Shown piece after piece: positions 30,114 through 40,022 of a stretch of 41,516 nucleotides of DNA; position 1 is the first letter of the stretch; the number at the start of each line of letters is the position of its first letter. Below the pieces are notes generated by a model, which was given only the letters and a program-made list of their open reading frames with translations, did no database searches and was not told the DNA's origin. The DNA comes from Planctomycetota bacterium (GTDB lineage Bacteria > Planctomycetota > J058 > JAJDCQ01), in NCBI GenBank assembly GCA_029260755.1, contig JAJDCQ010000153.1, positions 1-41,516 on the forward strand, in the 5' to 3' direction. The translations under genes were made by a program, and so were the position numbers.

Positions 30114-32606
30114 TCACACCATCTTGGAGCGCTTGCGCACCCACCACTCGATCCCGAGGACGATCACGAGCAGGATCACCACGATGGGCGAGTCCCACAG
30201 CGGCACCGGGTTGCCGGAGACGACGATCGTCTCGCGCAGCGCCGGGATGAGCGCCGGGAGCTCGCCGGCTCGCTCGAGCGGGATGTAGGAACCGCCGGTG
30301 TGGGCGGCGACCCCCTCGAGCGTCGCCCGGTCGAGGCGCGGATCGGCGAACTCGAAGTCGGGCGGCTCGACGCGCACGCTCGCCCGGCCGGGCTTCCACG
30401 TCTCGTCGCCGCTCGAGACCCCGCCGGTCCCCGGCGGGGTGACGACGACGTCGTAGAGGCCCGCCCGCGGCGGCACGAACGTCGCCTCGTAGCGACCCGG
30501 CACGCCCGCGACCGCGCGCAGGGTGAGCGGCTCGGCCGGATCGGCGGCGCCCGCCCGGACGACCTCGGCCTCGACGGTCGCGGCGACGTGCGGCTGGTAG
30601 CTCTCGTCGAGGACGGTCGCGCGGACGGCGACCGCCTCGCCGAGGTTACAGACCTCGCGGTCGAGCGCGACGGTCACCCGCCCGCGCCCGCCGAGGAGCC
30701 GCCCCTCGACGATGAAGCGCACCGCCTGGACCCAGAAGCGCTCGTAGAGGGCGCGGGCGACGCTGCGCCAGCGCCAGGTCTCGTCGATCGCGGCGAAGAG
30801 GGTCCGGCCCGGGCCGTAGTGAGTCGCCGAGAGCAGCGGCGCGCCTTCACCGTCGGCCCCGGCGGCGAGGGTCGGGTCCGAGTGGCGCAGGAGCACGCTC
30901 GCGCCCGGCTTCTCGCGCAGCACCGGGAAGTGCCAGCGCACGCCCGGCAGTCGCTTCCACGCCTGGAGGACGATCCCGGTGTTGGTGCCGAGCCGCGTGA
31001 TCGGATGCTCGGCGCCGTCGTCGGTCAGGTTGAGCGGCCACGTCTCGACGAAGGTCTGCCCGCCGCCGACCATGGTCGAGGCCCGCTCGATGTCGGGCTC
31101 GACCGGCAGGACGGTGCGGAGCGGCCCCATGTCGGGGCTCTCGAAGAGCTTCACCGTGAACTTGTTCCCCGCCACGAGCATGACGCCGCTGCCGCGCTCG
31201 AGGACGAGCTTGCGGAGCTCCTCGGGGAACGAGATCGGGAGCCCCTCGGGGTCGGGGTCGAACAGGAGGACCGCGTCGTACTCGAAGAGCTCTTCGCGCT
31301 CGCTCGGGATGTGGTCGATCGGCTTGTCCGAGCCGAACGTCGCCAGGTCGTCGTCGGCGCTCTGGAGCCAGATCGAGGTCTCGATCGTCCGGTCGCGACG
31401 CAGCAGCGTCCGCAGGGTGCGGTACTCGAGGCTCGGGGAGCCGGCGATCACGAGCACCCGCGCCTTCTCGTCGACCACCTCGACCCGCGTGCTTCGCTGG
31501 TTGTCGTCCTCGGAGAGCTCGCCCGGACGGACGGCGATCCGCGCGGTGAAGACGTATTCGCCGGGATCGTCGTTCGTCACCCGGAACCGCACCGTCTCGC
31601 TCTCGGCGTCGACCGGCCGCGTCTCGAGCACCTGGTCGTTGCGCAGGAGCTCGACCTCGAGCGGGCCGCCCGGCAGGCTCAGCCCCTCGAATCCACGCAC
31701 CCGGACCCGCGCCTCGACGAGCATCGGGTCGCCCTTGTAGACGCGCGGCGGCGCGCCGAGCTCGAGGACCGCGAGGTTGCGCGGCTCGGCCGGGTCGCCG
31801 ACGCCGATCGCGTAGACCGGGACGCCCCGCTTGCGGAGGGCGTCGGCCGCCGCGATCGGATCCTCGCCCCGGTTTCGCCGCCCGTCGGTGATCACCACGA
31901 CGGCCGCGAGGACATCGGACCCGGCCTCCTCGAGGCTCGCCCGGAGGGCGCGGGCGAGATCGGTCGCCTGGCCGCGCGGGACGATGTCGGGCACCGCGAT
32001 CAGCTTCGACTCGCCCTCGCCTTCGCCCCCGTCCGCTCCCTCGTCCGTCCCCTCGCCGCCATCGCCGCTCCCATCGATTCTCCGTACGCCCTCGGCGAAC
32101 GCGTAGAGGCGCACCGGGTTCGTGGCGTCGAGGGTGGGGAGCAGCTCGGTCCGCGCGAGCACCCGCTCGACGAGGTCGGCCCGGGTCGCCCCGGCGAGGG
32201 CGGTCCCGTCGGCGAGGCCGGCGGCCGCGATGAGCGCCCCCCGGATGTCGGAGCCCTCGTAGCGGTCCTTGATCGACATCGAGAGTGACTCGTCGATGAC
32301 CACGACGGTCCGCGCGGGCGTCGTCCGCTCGAGGTCGACGGCGAGGCGCGGCTCGAGCGCCATGGCGACGATCAGGAGCAACGCGGTCAGGCGCAGCCCG
32401 GCGAGGAACGCCTTCCGCGCCGGCGAGGCGGAGCCCTCGCGCCGGTAGTTCCAGACGATCAGCCCGATGACGCCGGCGAACAGCAGGATCAGCAGCAGCA
32501 TCCCTTCGCCGCTCGCGGGCCCCTGCGCCCACTCGAGGCGGGTCTTCGCGCCGTCGGGGACGCCGTCGGTGTCGACGCCGAGGAAGAACGTGAGCAGGTC
32601 GGTCAC
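30114..32606 (-). CDS. Membrane vWA protein with glutamine-amidotransferase-like domain
   Basis: An 830-residue protein. Two N-terminal helices (about 35-53 and 67-85) precede a von Willebrand A domain with MIDAS DESLS (105-109) and the later AAVVVITDGRRNRGED. A beta-sandwich follows, then a class-I GATase-like fold (VLVIAGSPSLEYRTLRTLLR, YDAVLLFDPDPEGLP, GSGVMLVAGNKF) lacking the catalytic Cys, and a C-terminal helix (VVILLVIVLGIEWWVRKR). The vWA loop holds a Gly/Glu/Asp-rich insert near 175-200. It is the third gene of the operon, starting with GTG that overlaps the previous stop as GTGA. It probably is part of a metal-dependent membrane assembly complex. Confidence 0.9.
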   Translation of the reverse strand: MTDLLTFFLGVDTDGVPDGAKTRLEWAQGPASGEGMLLLILLFAGVIGLIVWNYRREGSASPARKAFLAGLRLTALLLIVAMALEPRLAVDLERTTPARTVVVIDESLSMSIKDRYEGSDIRGALIAAAGLADGTALAGATRADLVERVLARTELLPTLDATNPVRLYAFAEGVRRIDGSGDGGEGTDEGADGGEGEGESKLIAVPDIVPRGQATDLARALRASLEEAGSDVLAAVVVITDGRRNRGEDPIAAADALRKRGVPVYAIGVGDPAEPRNLAVLELGAPPRVYKGDPMLVEARVRVRGFEGLSLPGGPLEVELLRNDQVLETRPVDAESETVRFRVTNDDPGEYVFTARIAVRPGELSEDDNQRSTRVEVVDEKARVLVIAGSPSLEYRTLRTLLRRDRTIETSIWLQSADDDLATFGSDKPIDHIPSEREELFEYDAVLLFDPDPEGLPISFPEELRKLVLERGSGVMLVAGNKFTVKLFESPDMGPLRTVLPVEPDIERASTMVGGGQTFVETWPLNLTDDGAEHPITRLGTNTGIVLQAWKRLPGVRWHFPVLREKPGASVLLRHSDPTLAAGADGEGAPLLSATHYGPGRTLFAAIDETWRWRSVARALYERFWVQAVRFIVEGRLLGGRGRVTVALDREVCNLGEAVAVRATVLDESYQPHVAATVEAEVVRAGAADPAEPLTLRAVAGVPGRYEATFVPPRAGLYDVVVTPPGTGGVSSGDETWKPGRASVRVEPPDFEFADPRLDRATLEGVAAHTGGSYIPLERAGELPALIPALRETIVVSGNPVPLWDSPIVVILLVIVLGIEWWVRKRSKMV

Positions 32607-35020
32607 GCGGCCTTCTCCGTGGCGTGGTGCGCCGCGCGACGGGCCAGCAGGCTCTCGGCGAGCATGAAGCCGCCGACCAGGATCACCAGCGTCCGCCAGA
32701 GCTCGGTCCGGCCGCCCTCGGTCACCTCGAGGAGCTTCACGCCCTCGCCGCTGCCGGCGAGGCGCAGCTCGACCTCCTCGAGCGCGCTCTCGAGGCGCTC
32801 TCCCTCCGCCCTCCGGAGGTCGCCCTCGCGCGGGTCGAGGACGAACGCGAACGGCAGGACCGTCGCCGCCTCGCTCCGTCGCGGGCTGAGCTCGATCGTG
32901 GTGACGCCCGCCGCGGTGATCGGTGGGGTCTCGATCCAGAGCGAGTCGTCGGGATCATCCTTGCGCGGCCCCGCGCCGACATCGCGCGGCGGGGCCTCGG
33001 GGTCCGGACCACGGACGAGCGCGCGCGGCTCGAACCGGGCCGCGTCGATCGGCCACGAGAGGCGCTCCCCGACGGCCAGGTTTCGCCGCGAGGTCGCGCT
33101 CGGCGCGACGTGCTTCACGAGCTCCCACAGGAACACGGGGAAGCTCGGCTCGCGCGGCCAGTTCGTGAACCGACGCGTCGCCGACAGGGTGAGGAGCGCG
33201 ACGCGGCCCGCGCCGAACGGCCGCTCGAGAAGGATCGGCGAGGAGTCGGCGTCCTCGAGGACGAGGATGACGCTGGCGGGCAACGGGCCCGGGTCGTCGC
33301 GGCCGCCGTCCCCGGTCGCGCCGTCGCCGCCGTCGGGCACGGCCGCGCCCTCGGCGTCCGGACCGACGGTCAGGAACCGGTAGGCGCGCACCCGGTCGAG
33401 GAACGGGTTCTCGCTCCCGCCGAAGACGCGCAGGGCCGGGTGATCGGTCGACGAGGGCGGGCGGAGCCGGATGAAGCGCTGATCGCTCGCGCCGCCGCCG
33501 CCGGCGAGCGCCGCGGCGACGTCGTGGATCCCGGTCACCGGCCGCGGGAGCAGGCCGGCGCCCTCCTTCCAGAGGTCGCGCCGCCACGACTTCGCGTCGA
33601 CGTTCGGTCCGCCGAGCATGAGCAGGCCGCCGCCGCGGCGGACGAACGCCTCGATCGCCGGCACCTGACCGGCCGGCCACGCCGGCAGGTCGCTCGTCAG
33701 GACGACGTCGAACTCGGACAGGTCGAGGTCCCGCAGCATCTCCGGCCGGCAGAAGACCGGCGCGATGCCGCTGCGCGCCTCGCCCGGCGGATCGAGCGCG
33801 GTGAAGAGGTAGATCAACGCCTCGCCGGCGGCCGGGTCGCCATCCGGCGTCCCGTCGACGACGAGCACGCGCACCGCGTCGCGCACATCCAGCGCGATCG
33901 CGCGCCGGTCGTCGGCGCTCAGCCGGTCGCCTTCCACGACGCGCGCCTCGATCGCCACGGGCGCCGCCGTCGTGAACTCCGCCGTCACGGTGATGACCTT
34001 GGTCTCGCCGGCCGGGATCGCCTCGATCGGCCGCGCGGGGAGCCGGCGCTCGCCCGCCCGGACCTCGAGGCGAAGGCCGCGCGCGGTGCTCGTGCCGAAG
34101 TTGTGGATCCGGGCGTCGAGCTGCGCGGGCACGCCGACCGTGACGTGCGTGTCGCGGCTGCTCAGATCGATGATCCCGACGTTGGGCGCCTTCGCCGCGG
34201 CGGGGTCGGTGGCCGCGTCGAGGACGACGAGCGCCTTCGCCCCGAGCGCCTCGAGGGCCGCCTTGATCGCGCGCCCCTCGTCCCCGTCCTCGCCGATCCA
34301 GTCGACGTGGCGGAGGTCGGTCGCGACGTAGATGATCCGCTGGACCGACGGCATCTCGTCCGCGTCGTCGGCCGCACCGTCGCCCGCCTCGCCGTCGGCC
34401 GGCGCCTCGCCCGCGCCGCTCTCGGCGTCGAGCAGGGCCGCCCGGACGCCCTCGAGGGCCGCCGCGAGGCGCAGCGGAAGGTCGACCGGCTCCCAGCCGT
34501 CCATCGTCTTCGTCAGCTCGAGGGCGCGCGGGCTCGCCGCGTGGGCGGCCAGCAGCTCGGGCGTCCGGGCCCGCGAGGCGAGCGCGATCGTCAGTCGATC
34601 CGACGGCCGGTCGCGCGAGACCTCCTCGATGAGCTTGCGGACGTCGTCGCGGGCGGCGTCGAAGACGATGTCCTGCCCGACCCGAAGGCGCATCGACGCG
34701 CTGTCGTCGACGATGATGACCCGCTCGACCGGGTTCGCCGCGCCGGCGAACGAGAGCAGCCCGCCGCCCTCGGTCACGACCGGCCGGGCGATCGCCAGCG
34801 CGATGAACGCGACGGCGAGGCACCGGAGGATGAGCACGATCAGGTGCTCGATCCGGACGCGGCGCCGGTTCTTCCGATTGGCGTCGAGGAGGAAGTCCAT
34901 CGCCGCCCATCGGACGACCTTGTACTTCCGCTTGTTGAGCAGGTGGATGATGATCGGGACGGAGACGAGGCCGGCCAGGCCGGCGTAGAGCGGGTTCAAC
35001 AGGGTCGGGAGGAAGCTCAT
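32603..35020 (-). CDS. BatA-type membrane vWA protein
   Basis: An 805-residue protein. It opens with the double-helix 'aerotolerance/BatA' domain: MSFLPTLLNPLYAGLAGLVS, then PIIIHLLNKRKYKVVRWAAM and a second helix (IVLILRCLAVAFIALAIARP). The vWA domain shows MIDAS DDSAS (105-109). A GATase-like domain (VRVLVVDGTPDGDP, EFDVVLTSDLPAWPAGQV, GGGLLMLGGP) and a final helix (LWRTLVILVGGFMLAESLL) complete it. BatA-like proteins work with MoxR ATPases and DUF58 proteins in envelope or metal-dependent assembly. The ATG overlaps the DUF58 stop as ATGA, and its own stop overlaps the next start, so three genes are translationally coupled. Confidence 0.92.
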   Translation of the reverse strand: MSFLPTLLNPLYAGLAGLVSVPIIIHLLNKRKYKVVRWAAMDFLLDANRKNRRRVRIEHLIVLILRCLAVAFIALAIARPVVTEGGGLLSFAGAANPVERVIIVDDSASMRLRVGQDIVFDAARDDVRKLIEEVSRDRPSDRLTIALASRARTPELLAAHAASPRALELTKTMDGWEPVDLPLRLAAALEGVRAALLDAESGAGEAPADGEAGDGAADDADEMPSVQRIIYVATDLRHVDWIGEDGDEGRAIKAALEALGAKALVVLDAATDPAAAKAPNVGIIDLSSRDTHVTVGVPAQLDARIHNFGTSTARGLRLEVRAGERRLPARPIEAIPAGETKVITVTAEFTTAAPVAIEARVVEGDRLSADDRRAIALDVRDAVRVLVVDGTPDGDPAAGEALIYLFTALDPPGEARSGIAPVFCRPEMLRDLDLSEFDVVLTSDLPAWPAGQVPAIEAFVRRGGGLLMLGGPNVDAKSWRRDLWKEGAGLLPRPVTGIHDVAAALAGGGGASDQRFIRLRPPSSTDHPALRVFGGSENPFLDRVRAYRFLTVGPDAEGAAVPDGGDGATGDGGRDDPGPLPASVILVLEDADSSPILLERPFGAGRVALLTLSATRRFTNWPREPSFPVFLWELVKHVAPSATSRRNLAVGERLSWPIDAARFEPRALVRGPDPEAPPRDVGAGPRKDDPDDSLWIETPPITAAGVTTIELSPRRSEAATVLPFAFVLDPREGDLRRAEGERLESALEEVELRLAGSGEGVKLLEVTEGGRTELWRTLVILVGGFMLAESLLARRAAHHATEKAA

Positions 35021-35952
35021 CGCACGATCCCCTCGACCGTCCCACGCGCCCCGCTCGCCCGCCGCACGAGGAACCGGCTCAGCCCCACCTCGGGCGGCTC
35101 GTCGGTCCGCAGCAGAGCGTAGTCGACCCGCCGCTCGGTGCATCCCTGGTGGACCGCGTCGATGAACTCCCGCACGGTGTCGCGGTAGGAGTCGCGCAGG
35201 CTCCTGGGCTCGGTGAGCAGCTCGCCCGTCTCCTCGAGGCCCTGGAACATCGTGTTCTCCTCGAACGGGAAGTCGAGCTCGTCGCCGTCGAGGATGTGGA
35301 CGCAGATCACCTCGTGCCGCCGATGCCGCAGCCGGCTCAGCCCGTCGAGGAGGACGTCCTTGGGGACGAAGAGGTCCGAGAGGATCACGACGAGGCCGCG
35401 CCGCGGCACCTCCTCGGCGAGGCGGTGGAAGAGCCCCTCGACGTCGGTCTTCGCCTTCGGCTCGACCCGGCTGATCTCCTCGGCGAAGAGCCGCATCGTG
35501 CCCGGGTTGCTCGAGGGCCGGACCCGGCTCCGGACATCGGTGTCGAAGAGGACGAGCCCGGCCTGGTCGCGCTGCCGGAACAGCAGGTGCGCCATCGCGA
35601 GGGCGACGAGCGAGGCGTACTCGTACTTGCTCCGCCCGCCGGCCGCCTTGTCGCCCGCGTAGAGCATCGACTCGCTCGCGTCGAGGAGGAAGTGCCCGGC
35701 GAGGTTCGTCTCCTCCTCGTACTGCTTGATGTAGTAGCGGTCGGTCTTCGCCCAGACCTTCCAGTCGAGGTGGCGGAGCTCGTCGCCCCAGGTGTACTCG
35801 CGGTGCTGGGCGAACTCGACGCTGAAGCCGTGGAACGGGCTCCGGTGGAGGCCGCCCGGGAGGCCCTCGACGAGGCTTCGCGCCGTCAGGTCGAGGCCGG
35901 CGAGGCGGTCGCGCACCTCGTCGGTGAGGGTGAGCTTGTTCGCGTCGGCCAA
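35017..35952 (-). CDS. DUF58 vWA-like protein (MoxR-associated)
   Basis: A 311-residue cytosolic protein. The family signature is complete: GLHRSPFHGFSVEFAQHREY, GDELRHLDWKVWAKTDRYYI and QYEEETNL (35-84). The vWA-like core has DASES (91-95), giving a DxSxS MIDAS, followed by GLVVILSDLF. DUF58 proteins are partners of MoxR AAA+ ATPases, but no MoxR gene lies upstream; the preceding gene is a small membrane protein. The start appears to be TTG at 35950-35952 (LADANK...), with GGAG 11 bp before. It is the first gene of the four-gene operon ending with the DUF4175-like gene. Confidence 0.93.
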   Translation of the reverse strand: MADANKLTLTDEVRDRLAGLDLTARSLVEGLPGGLHRSPFHGFSVEFAQHREYTWGDELRHLDWKVWAKTDRYYIKQYEEETNLAGHFLLDASESMLYAGDKAAGGRSKYEYASLVALAMAHLLFRQRDQAGLVLFDTDVRSRVRPSSNPGTMRLFAEEISRVEPKAKTDVEGLFHRLAEEVPRRGLVVILSDLFVPKDVLLDGLSRLRHRRHEVICVHILDGDELDFPFEENTMFQGLEETGELLTEPRSLRDSYRDTVREFIDAVHQGCTERRVDYALLRTDEPPEVGLSRFLVRRASGARGTVEGIVR

Positions 35953-36199
35953 GGCAGCGCGCTCCGGAAGGGACTGCTTGCTGGCGAGTTACGACTTCGA
36001 ACGGGTCGCGTTCGACGGGGCCGGCGCCGGGGCGCCGAGCGCGACGGGTATTAGACGCCGACCGACGCCGGGTGTCGAGCCCCAATGAGATGCAATGGAT
36101 GGATCCGGGCCGCGGAGGCCCGGGCCGCCTCCGATGAGACGCCGGGCCGCCGTCGATGGTTCCTCGGAACGGCGGGGTCGAGCGGTCGCCGGGCGCCGC
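35953..36199. other. Leader region of the DUF58 operon
   Basis: No gene is visible. On the minus strand TCGACA and TAATAC near 36050-36080 are a weak promoter match. GC-rich hairpin-forming sequence (GGCGCC repeats near 36020) follows. No regulator site is recognised. Confidence 0.3.
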
Positions 36200-36682
36200 T
36201 CAGCCGGTCCCGGGCGGGACCAGCCCCGCGGTGATCGCGGCGAGGAGCACCGCCACGAGGTAGGCGGCGAGGCCCGCCGCGACGAGGCCGCCCGCGATCG
36301 CGAGGGCGCGCTGCTGGGCGTTGCGGCGGACGATCACCGCCTCGGCGGTGTCGACGAGCGAGTCGGCGAGGTCCTGACTGACCCAGCGCAGCCGCGTGAG
36401 GACGCGGAGGGCGATCACGGCCGCCACGAGGATGAGCGCGATCCCGACGCCCATCGCCGTCACCGAGACGACCCCGCCGCGCACCATGTTGTGGCCGCTG
36501 AACCCGGTGACGGTGATCGTCAACCCGCACAGCCCGAGCAGCGTCTGCCCCTGCTGCTTCAGGACCGAGAGCTGACCCGAGAGGAACGCGACGAGCTGCG
36601 GCGGATGCCCATCGAAGAGCGCGACCAGCCGCTCGGCCTCCTCGCGGAGGGTCATCGTGCTCGGAGCGAGGTCGGGTCCCAT
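36200..36682 (-). CDS. Small membrane protein beside kinase
   Basis: A 160-residue protein. An amphipathic head (MTLREEAERLVALFDGHPPQ) is followed by KQQGQTLLGLCGLTITVTGF, a second helix (MGVGIALILVAAVIALRVL), a basic loop with RWVSQDLADSLVDTAE, and a final long hydrophobic segment (ALAIAGGLVAAGLAAYLVAV). No family is assigned. The 'helix pair with a conserved Gly/Thr-rich first helix' faintly recalls PycTM-type two-helix effectors but lacks proof. It lies 62 bp after the kinase gene and shares its direction, so it may be the kinase's partner or target. Confidence 0.75.
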   Translation of the reverse strand: MGPDLAPSTMTLREEAERLVALFDGHPPQLVAFLSGQLSVLKQQGQTLLGLCGLTITVTGFSGHNMVRGGVVSVTAMGVGIALILVAAVIALRVLTRLRWVSQDLADSLVDTAEAVIVRRNAQQRALAIAGGLVAAGLAAYLVAVLLAAITAGLVPPGTG

Positions 36683-36744
36683 GATCGGTGTCTTCCGCGG
36701 GGTGGACGGTGCGTTGAGCTCTTCGTCTTTCTCGTCCTCGCCCG

Positions 36745-39700
36745 TCAGTCGGCGGAGGAGAGCTCGTCCCGGTCGTCGACGACGAGGCCGGTCGCGCGAC
36801 GGGCCTCGAGGAGGATCCCGTCGAGGTCCTCGGTGAGCACGCCCAGATCGCGGTAGAGGACATCGCCGCGACTCGAGCCGCTCGCGAGCCAGCGCCCGGT
36901 CGGGTCCCACCGAAGCGCGGAGACGGCTCCCTGATGGAGCGTCTCGCGCCAGATCGTCTCGCCGGTCCGGGCATCGAGGAGGTGTATGACGCCCTCGTCG
37001 GTCGCGACCGCGACGATGCCGCATCCATCCGCGGGCTGGATCGCGACCCTCGTGGGGATGTCGGGCGTCGTCTTCACGCGCCACCGCAGCCGTCCCGAGT
37101 CGACGTCGGCGGCGGCGACGACCGGAGCACCGTCGGCGTCCTCGCCGGCGGCCACGACGATACCAGCCGCCGAGCTCACGTCGAAGCGTCGGCGCGCCCC
37201 GAGCTCGCCGAGCTCGACCGGCCTCGACGAGGTCCCGTCGACCCGATTGACGATGACCGCCCCTCGGGGCGTGCTCACGTAGAGGACTCCGTCGCCCGGG
37301 TCGGCCTCATCCGCCGCGACCTCGTCGCGGAGGATCGCGGCGAGCGGGCCGCCGTCCTGGGTCACGTCCGCGCCGCCCCGCGCGAGGTCCCAGACGCGGG
37401 CGGGCCCCTCGGCGGTCGTGGCGGCCATCCGCCCCTCGTCATCGAGGGCGATCCCGGCGACGCCGACCCGGAACGGCTCGGCCGACGCGACGATCCCCGG
37501 CTCGGTCGCTGGCGGCGGGAGCGTCCAGGCCGTCACCCGGCCCGACCCATCGAGAGCGGCGACGCGGTCGGCGCTCGGGGCGATCGCGAGATCGACGATC
37601 GCGACGTCGCGCGCGGCGAGCACGTCGACGGGGACCTCCCGGCTCCGCCCTTTCTGGCGGATGACGATGCGACCGTCGGCCCGACCCGCGGCGAAGAGCT
37701 CCTGGTCGCCGCGCTGGGCGAGGGCGGTGCGGCGAACGCCGTGTGGCCGGAGCATGTCGATGCGCGTCGTGTTGAAGTACTGCACGTAGACGCGCCCATC
37801 GGCGGACGCGAGGAACACGGCCGAGGTCCCCCCGACGACCCGCTCGATCGGGATGCCGCCGAGACGCCTCGGCTCGTGGGCCACCGGAGCTCCCCCGTGG
37901 ACCGTGACGCCGCCGGTCGCGTCGACCGCGACCACCCGCGCCCCGGCTCCGGTGCCCAGCACGTGCACGTCGGTGGGAGGCGCCTTCAGCTTGTGGCTCC
38001 AGAGCCGCTCGAAGCCGTCGGCGACCCGGATCAGCCAGAGCCGTTGCCCGTCGGTCGCGGCGAGGACGCTTCCGTCCGCGTCGAAGGCGGCCGAGGTCCA
38101 CCGATCCCCATCGCCGGTCGGAGCTCCGGCGATCCGGCCGGTCCTTCCGATCCGCCGGATCGTCTGGTCGGCGCCGACCCAGCAGAGGGCGCCGTCCGTC
38201 ACGAAGCGGAGCGCCAGGGTCCCGCCGGCGGGGAGCGGCTCCGCGGGCGCGGCCGGGCGACCGCTTCGCTCGAGGACGACCAGCTCGCCGTCGTTCGCGA
38301 CGGCGACGATGTCGTCGGACACCGCGACGTGATTCGCCCCCTCGATCGACTCGCTGAGCTCGCGCGTCGGCGAGGCCCGCCTCACCGCGGCCAGGCGAAT
38401 CCGGGTCCCGGGTTCGTCGCGCCGCTCGAGCGCGCCGGCGTAACACGCCCACGCCTCCGCCACCCGCCCCGTCGTCTCGATGCGCCGTCCTCGTTCGGAG
38501 AGAACGGCCGCGCGAAGCCGATCGACCTCGCCTCCGCTCCCCGCGGCGGCCGCGGCGGGGTCGTCGACGGCCGGGCTGTCGGCGACCTCGGGAGGGGGCG
38601 CGGGCGAGGCGCGGTCCGCCTTCTCGGGTCCGTCGTGGATCGCCGCCGCGAGCCCGCCGGGCGCTCCGCCCCCCCCGCCCGCCGAGCCGAGCCTCCACGC
38701 CAGGGTCACGACCGTCGCGGAGAGCCCGAGGACGACGAGCGTGGCGACGCCGAAGACCGTCGCCAGCGTTCGATTCCGACGCACCCATCGGGCCGCCCGA
38801 TCGGCGCGCCCGACCGGACGCGCCGCGATCGGCTCGTGGGCGAGGAACCGTCCGAGCTCCGCCGCGACCTCGCCCGCGCTCGCGTAGCGTCGCGTCCCGT
38901 CCTTCTCGAGGCAGCGGAGGCAGATCGTCTCGAGGTCGACGTCGATCCCGGGGTCGACCGACCGCGGCGACTCGGGCTCCTCGTCGAGCACCTTCTGGAG
39001 GATCGTCACCGGCGTCGGCCCGATGAACGGCGGCCGGCCGACGAGGCCGCGATAGAGCACCGCGCCGAGCGCCCAGACGTCGGTCGCCGGCGTCGGGTTC
39101 GCCTGACCGCCGGTCGCCTGCTCGGGCGCCATGTAGGACGGCGTCCCGACGACCTCGCCGGTGAGGGTGACCTGCCCGAAGGCGCCCGAGCCGCTGCTCC
39201 GGGCGAGGCCGAAGTCGGTCAGGCGGGCCCGGTCCTCGGTGTCGATGATCACGTTCTGGGGCTTGACGTCGCGGTGCACGACGCCCTCGCGGTGCGCGTG
39301 CTCGAGCGCCTGCGCCATCTCGCGGACGACCCGCGCGGTGAAGCGCGTCCCGGCCTTCGCCCCGGCCGGCGACTGGCGGTCCGACAGGACCGCCTCGAGG
39401 TTACGCCCCTCGACGTAGTCCATCGCGATGTAGAGCTGACCCTCGTGGGTGCCGGCCTCGTGGACCGTCACGATCCCGGGGTGGCGCAGCTTGGCCGCCA
39501 GGCGAGCCTCCCGGACGAACCGCTCGACGTCGCCGCGCTCGGCCGTCCCGTCGGCCTTCACCATCTTGATCGCCACCCGCCGCTGGAGCGCGGGATCGAT
39601 CGCCCGGTAGACGACGCCCATCCCGCCGCGGCCGAGCTCCCCCTCGACGACGTAGCGGCCGACCCGGATCGGCGCCACGGAGATCCCGCTCGGCCTCACC

Positions 39701-39816
39701 GGCGCGGTCGCCCCGGCGAGGGCCGTCGCGCACGCGGCGCAGACCGGGCCCTGGCCGGGCACGACCGGGTGACCGCATCGGGTGCAATGGGTGGGCGGCG
39801 GGGTCGGATGGGTCAT
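36745..39816 (-). CDS. Membrane Ser/Thr protein kinase with zinc ribbon and beta-propeller
   Basis: A 1023-residue Hanks-type kinase. An N-terminal zinc ribbon (Cys11/14 and 26/29: CTRC and CAAC) precedes the kinase domain: GRGGMGVV (62-69), Lys84 in VAIKM, HRDVKPQN (181-188) and DFG (201-203), with MAPEQATGG in the activation segment. HEPIAARPVGRADR leads to a single transmembrane helix (about 348-372). The rest is a disordered linker and a beta-propeller of WD40/PQQ-like blades (for example GRWLASGSSRGDVLYRDLG near the end). The kinase faces the cytosol and the propeller should be outside. The ATG at 39814-39816 is preferred to an in-frame ATG at 39853-39855 because GGAGAG precedes it and the zinc ribbon starts ten residues later. 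Confidence 0.93.
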   Translation of the reverse strand: MTHPTPPPTHCTRCGHPVVPGQGPVCAACATALAGATAPVRPSGISVAPIRVGRYVVEGELGRGGMGVVYRAIDPALQRRVAIKMVKADGTAERGDVERFVREARLAAKLRHPGIVTVHEAGTHEGQLYIAMDYVEGRNLEAVLSDRQSPAGAKAGTRFTARVVREMAQALEHAHREGVVHRDVKPQNVIIDTEDRARLTDFGLARSSGSGAFGQVTLTGEVVGTPSYMAPEQATGGQANPTPATDVWALGAVLYRGLVGRPPFIGPTPVTILQKVLDEEPESPRSVDPGIDVDLETICLRCLEKDGTRRYASAGEVAAELGRFLAHEPIAARPVGRADRAARWVRRNRTLATVFGVATLVVLGLSATVVTLAWRLGSAGGGGGAPGGLAAAIHDGPEKADRASPAPPPEVADSPAVDDPAAAAAGSGGEVDRLRAAVLSERGRRIETTGRVAEAWACYAGALERRDEPGTRIRLAAVRRASPTRELSESIEGANHVAVSDDIVAVANDGELVVLERSGRPAAPAEPLPAGGTLALRFVTDGALCWVGADQTIRRIGRTGRIAGAPTGDGDRWTSAAFDADGSVLAATDGQRLWLIRVADGFERLWSHKLKAPPTDVHVLGTGAGARVVAVDATGGVTVHGGAPVAHEPRRLGGIPIERVVGGTSAVFLASADGRVYVQYFNTTRIDMLRPHGVRRTALAQRGDQELFAAGRADGRIVIRQKGRSREVPVDVLAARDVAIVDLAIAPSADRVAALDGSGRVTAWTLPPPATEPGIVASAEPFRVGVAGIALDDEGRMAATTAEGPARVWDLARGGADVTQDGGPLAAILRDEVAADEADPGDGVLYVSTPRGAVIVNRVDGTSSRPVELGELGARRRFDVSSAAGIVVAAGEDADGAPVVAAADVDSGRLRWRVKTTPDIPTRVAIQPADGCGIVAVATDEGVIHLLDARTGETIWRETLHQGAVSALRWDPTGRWLASGSSRGDVLYRDLGVLTEDLDGILLEARRATGLVVDDRDELSSAD

Positions 39817-40022
39817 GGGCAGTCGGCTCTCTCCGTCGAGCTGGCCGGGTCGCAAACGAGGCTCCTGCTGTTCTATCGGTCGGCCGCGGCGAGAAGTTGA
39901 GGACCGGATCGAGGTCTCGCGGAAACGCCCGGGGACGGGCGCACAACGGGCTCGGGGGAGGCCGGCGCCCGTGGTATGCTCGGGCCCGGATCGACCTCTC
40001 CGGACCGAGCGCGGAGCCGGCC

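Noticed and set aside
26755..30288. A 1177-residue plus-strand frame across the sirtuin and DUF4175-like genes
   Set aside because: It crosses two recognisable minus-strand genes and an intergenic repeat without showing any domain.
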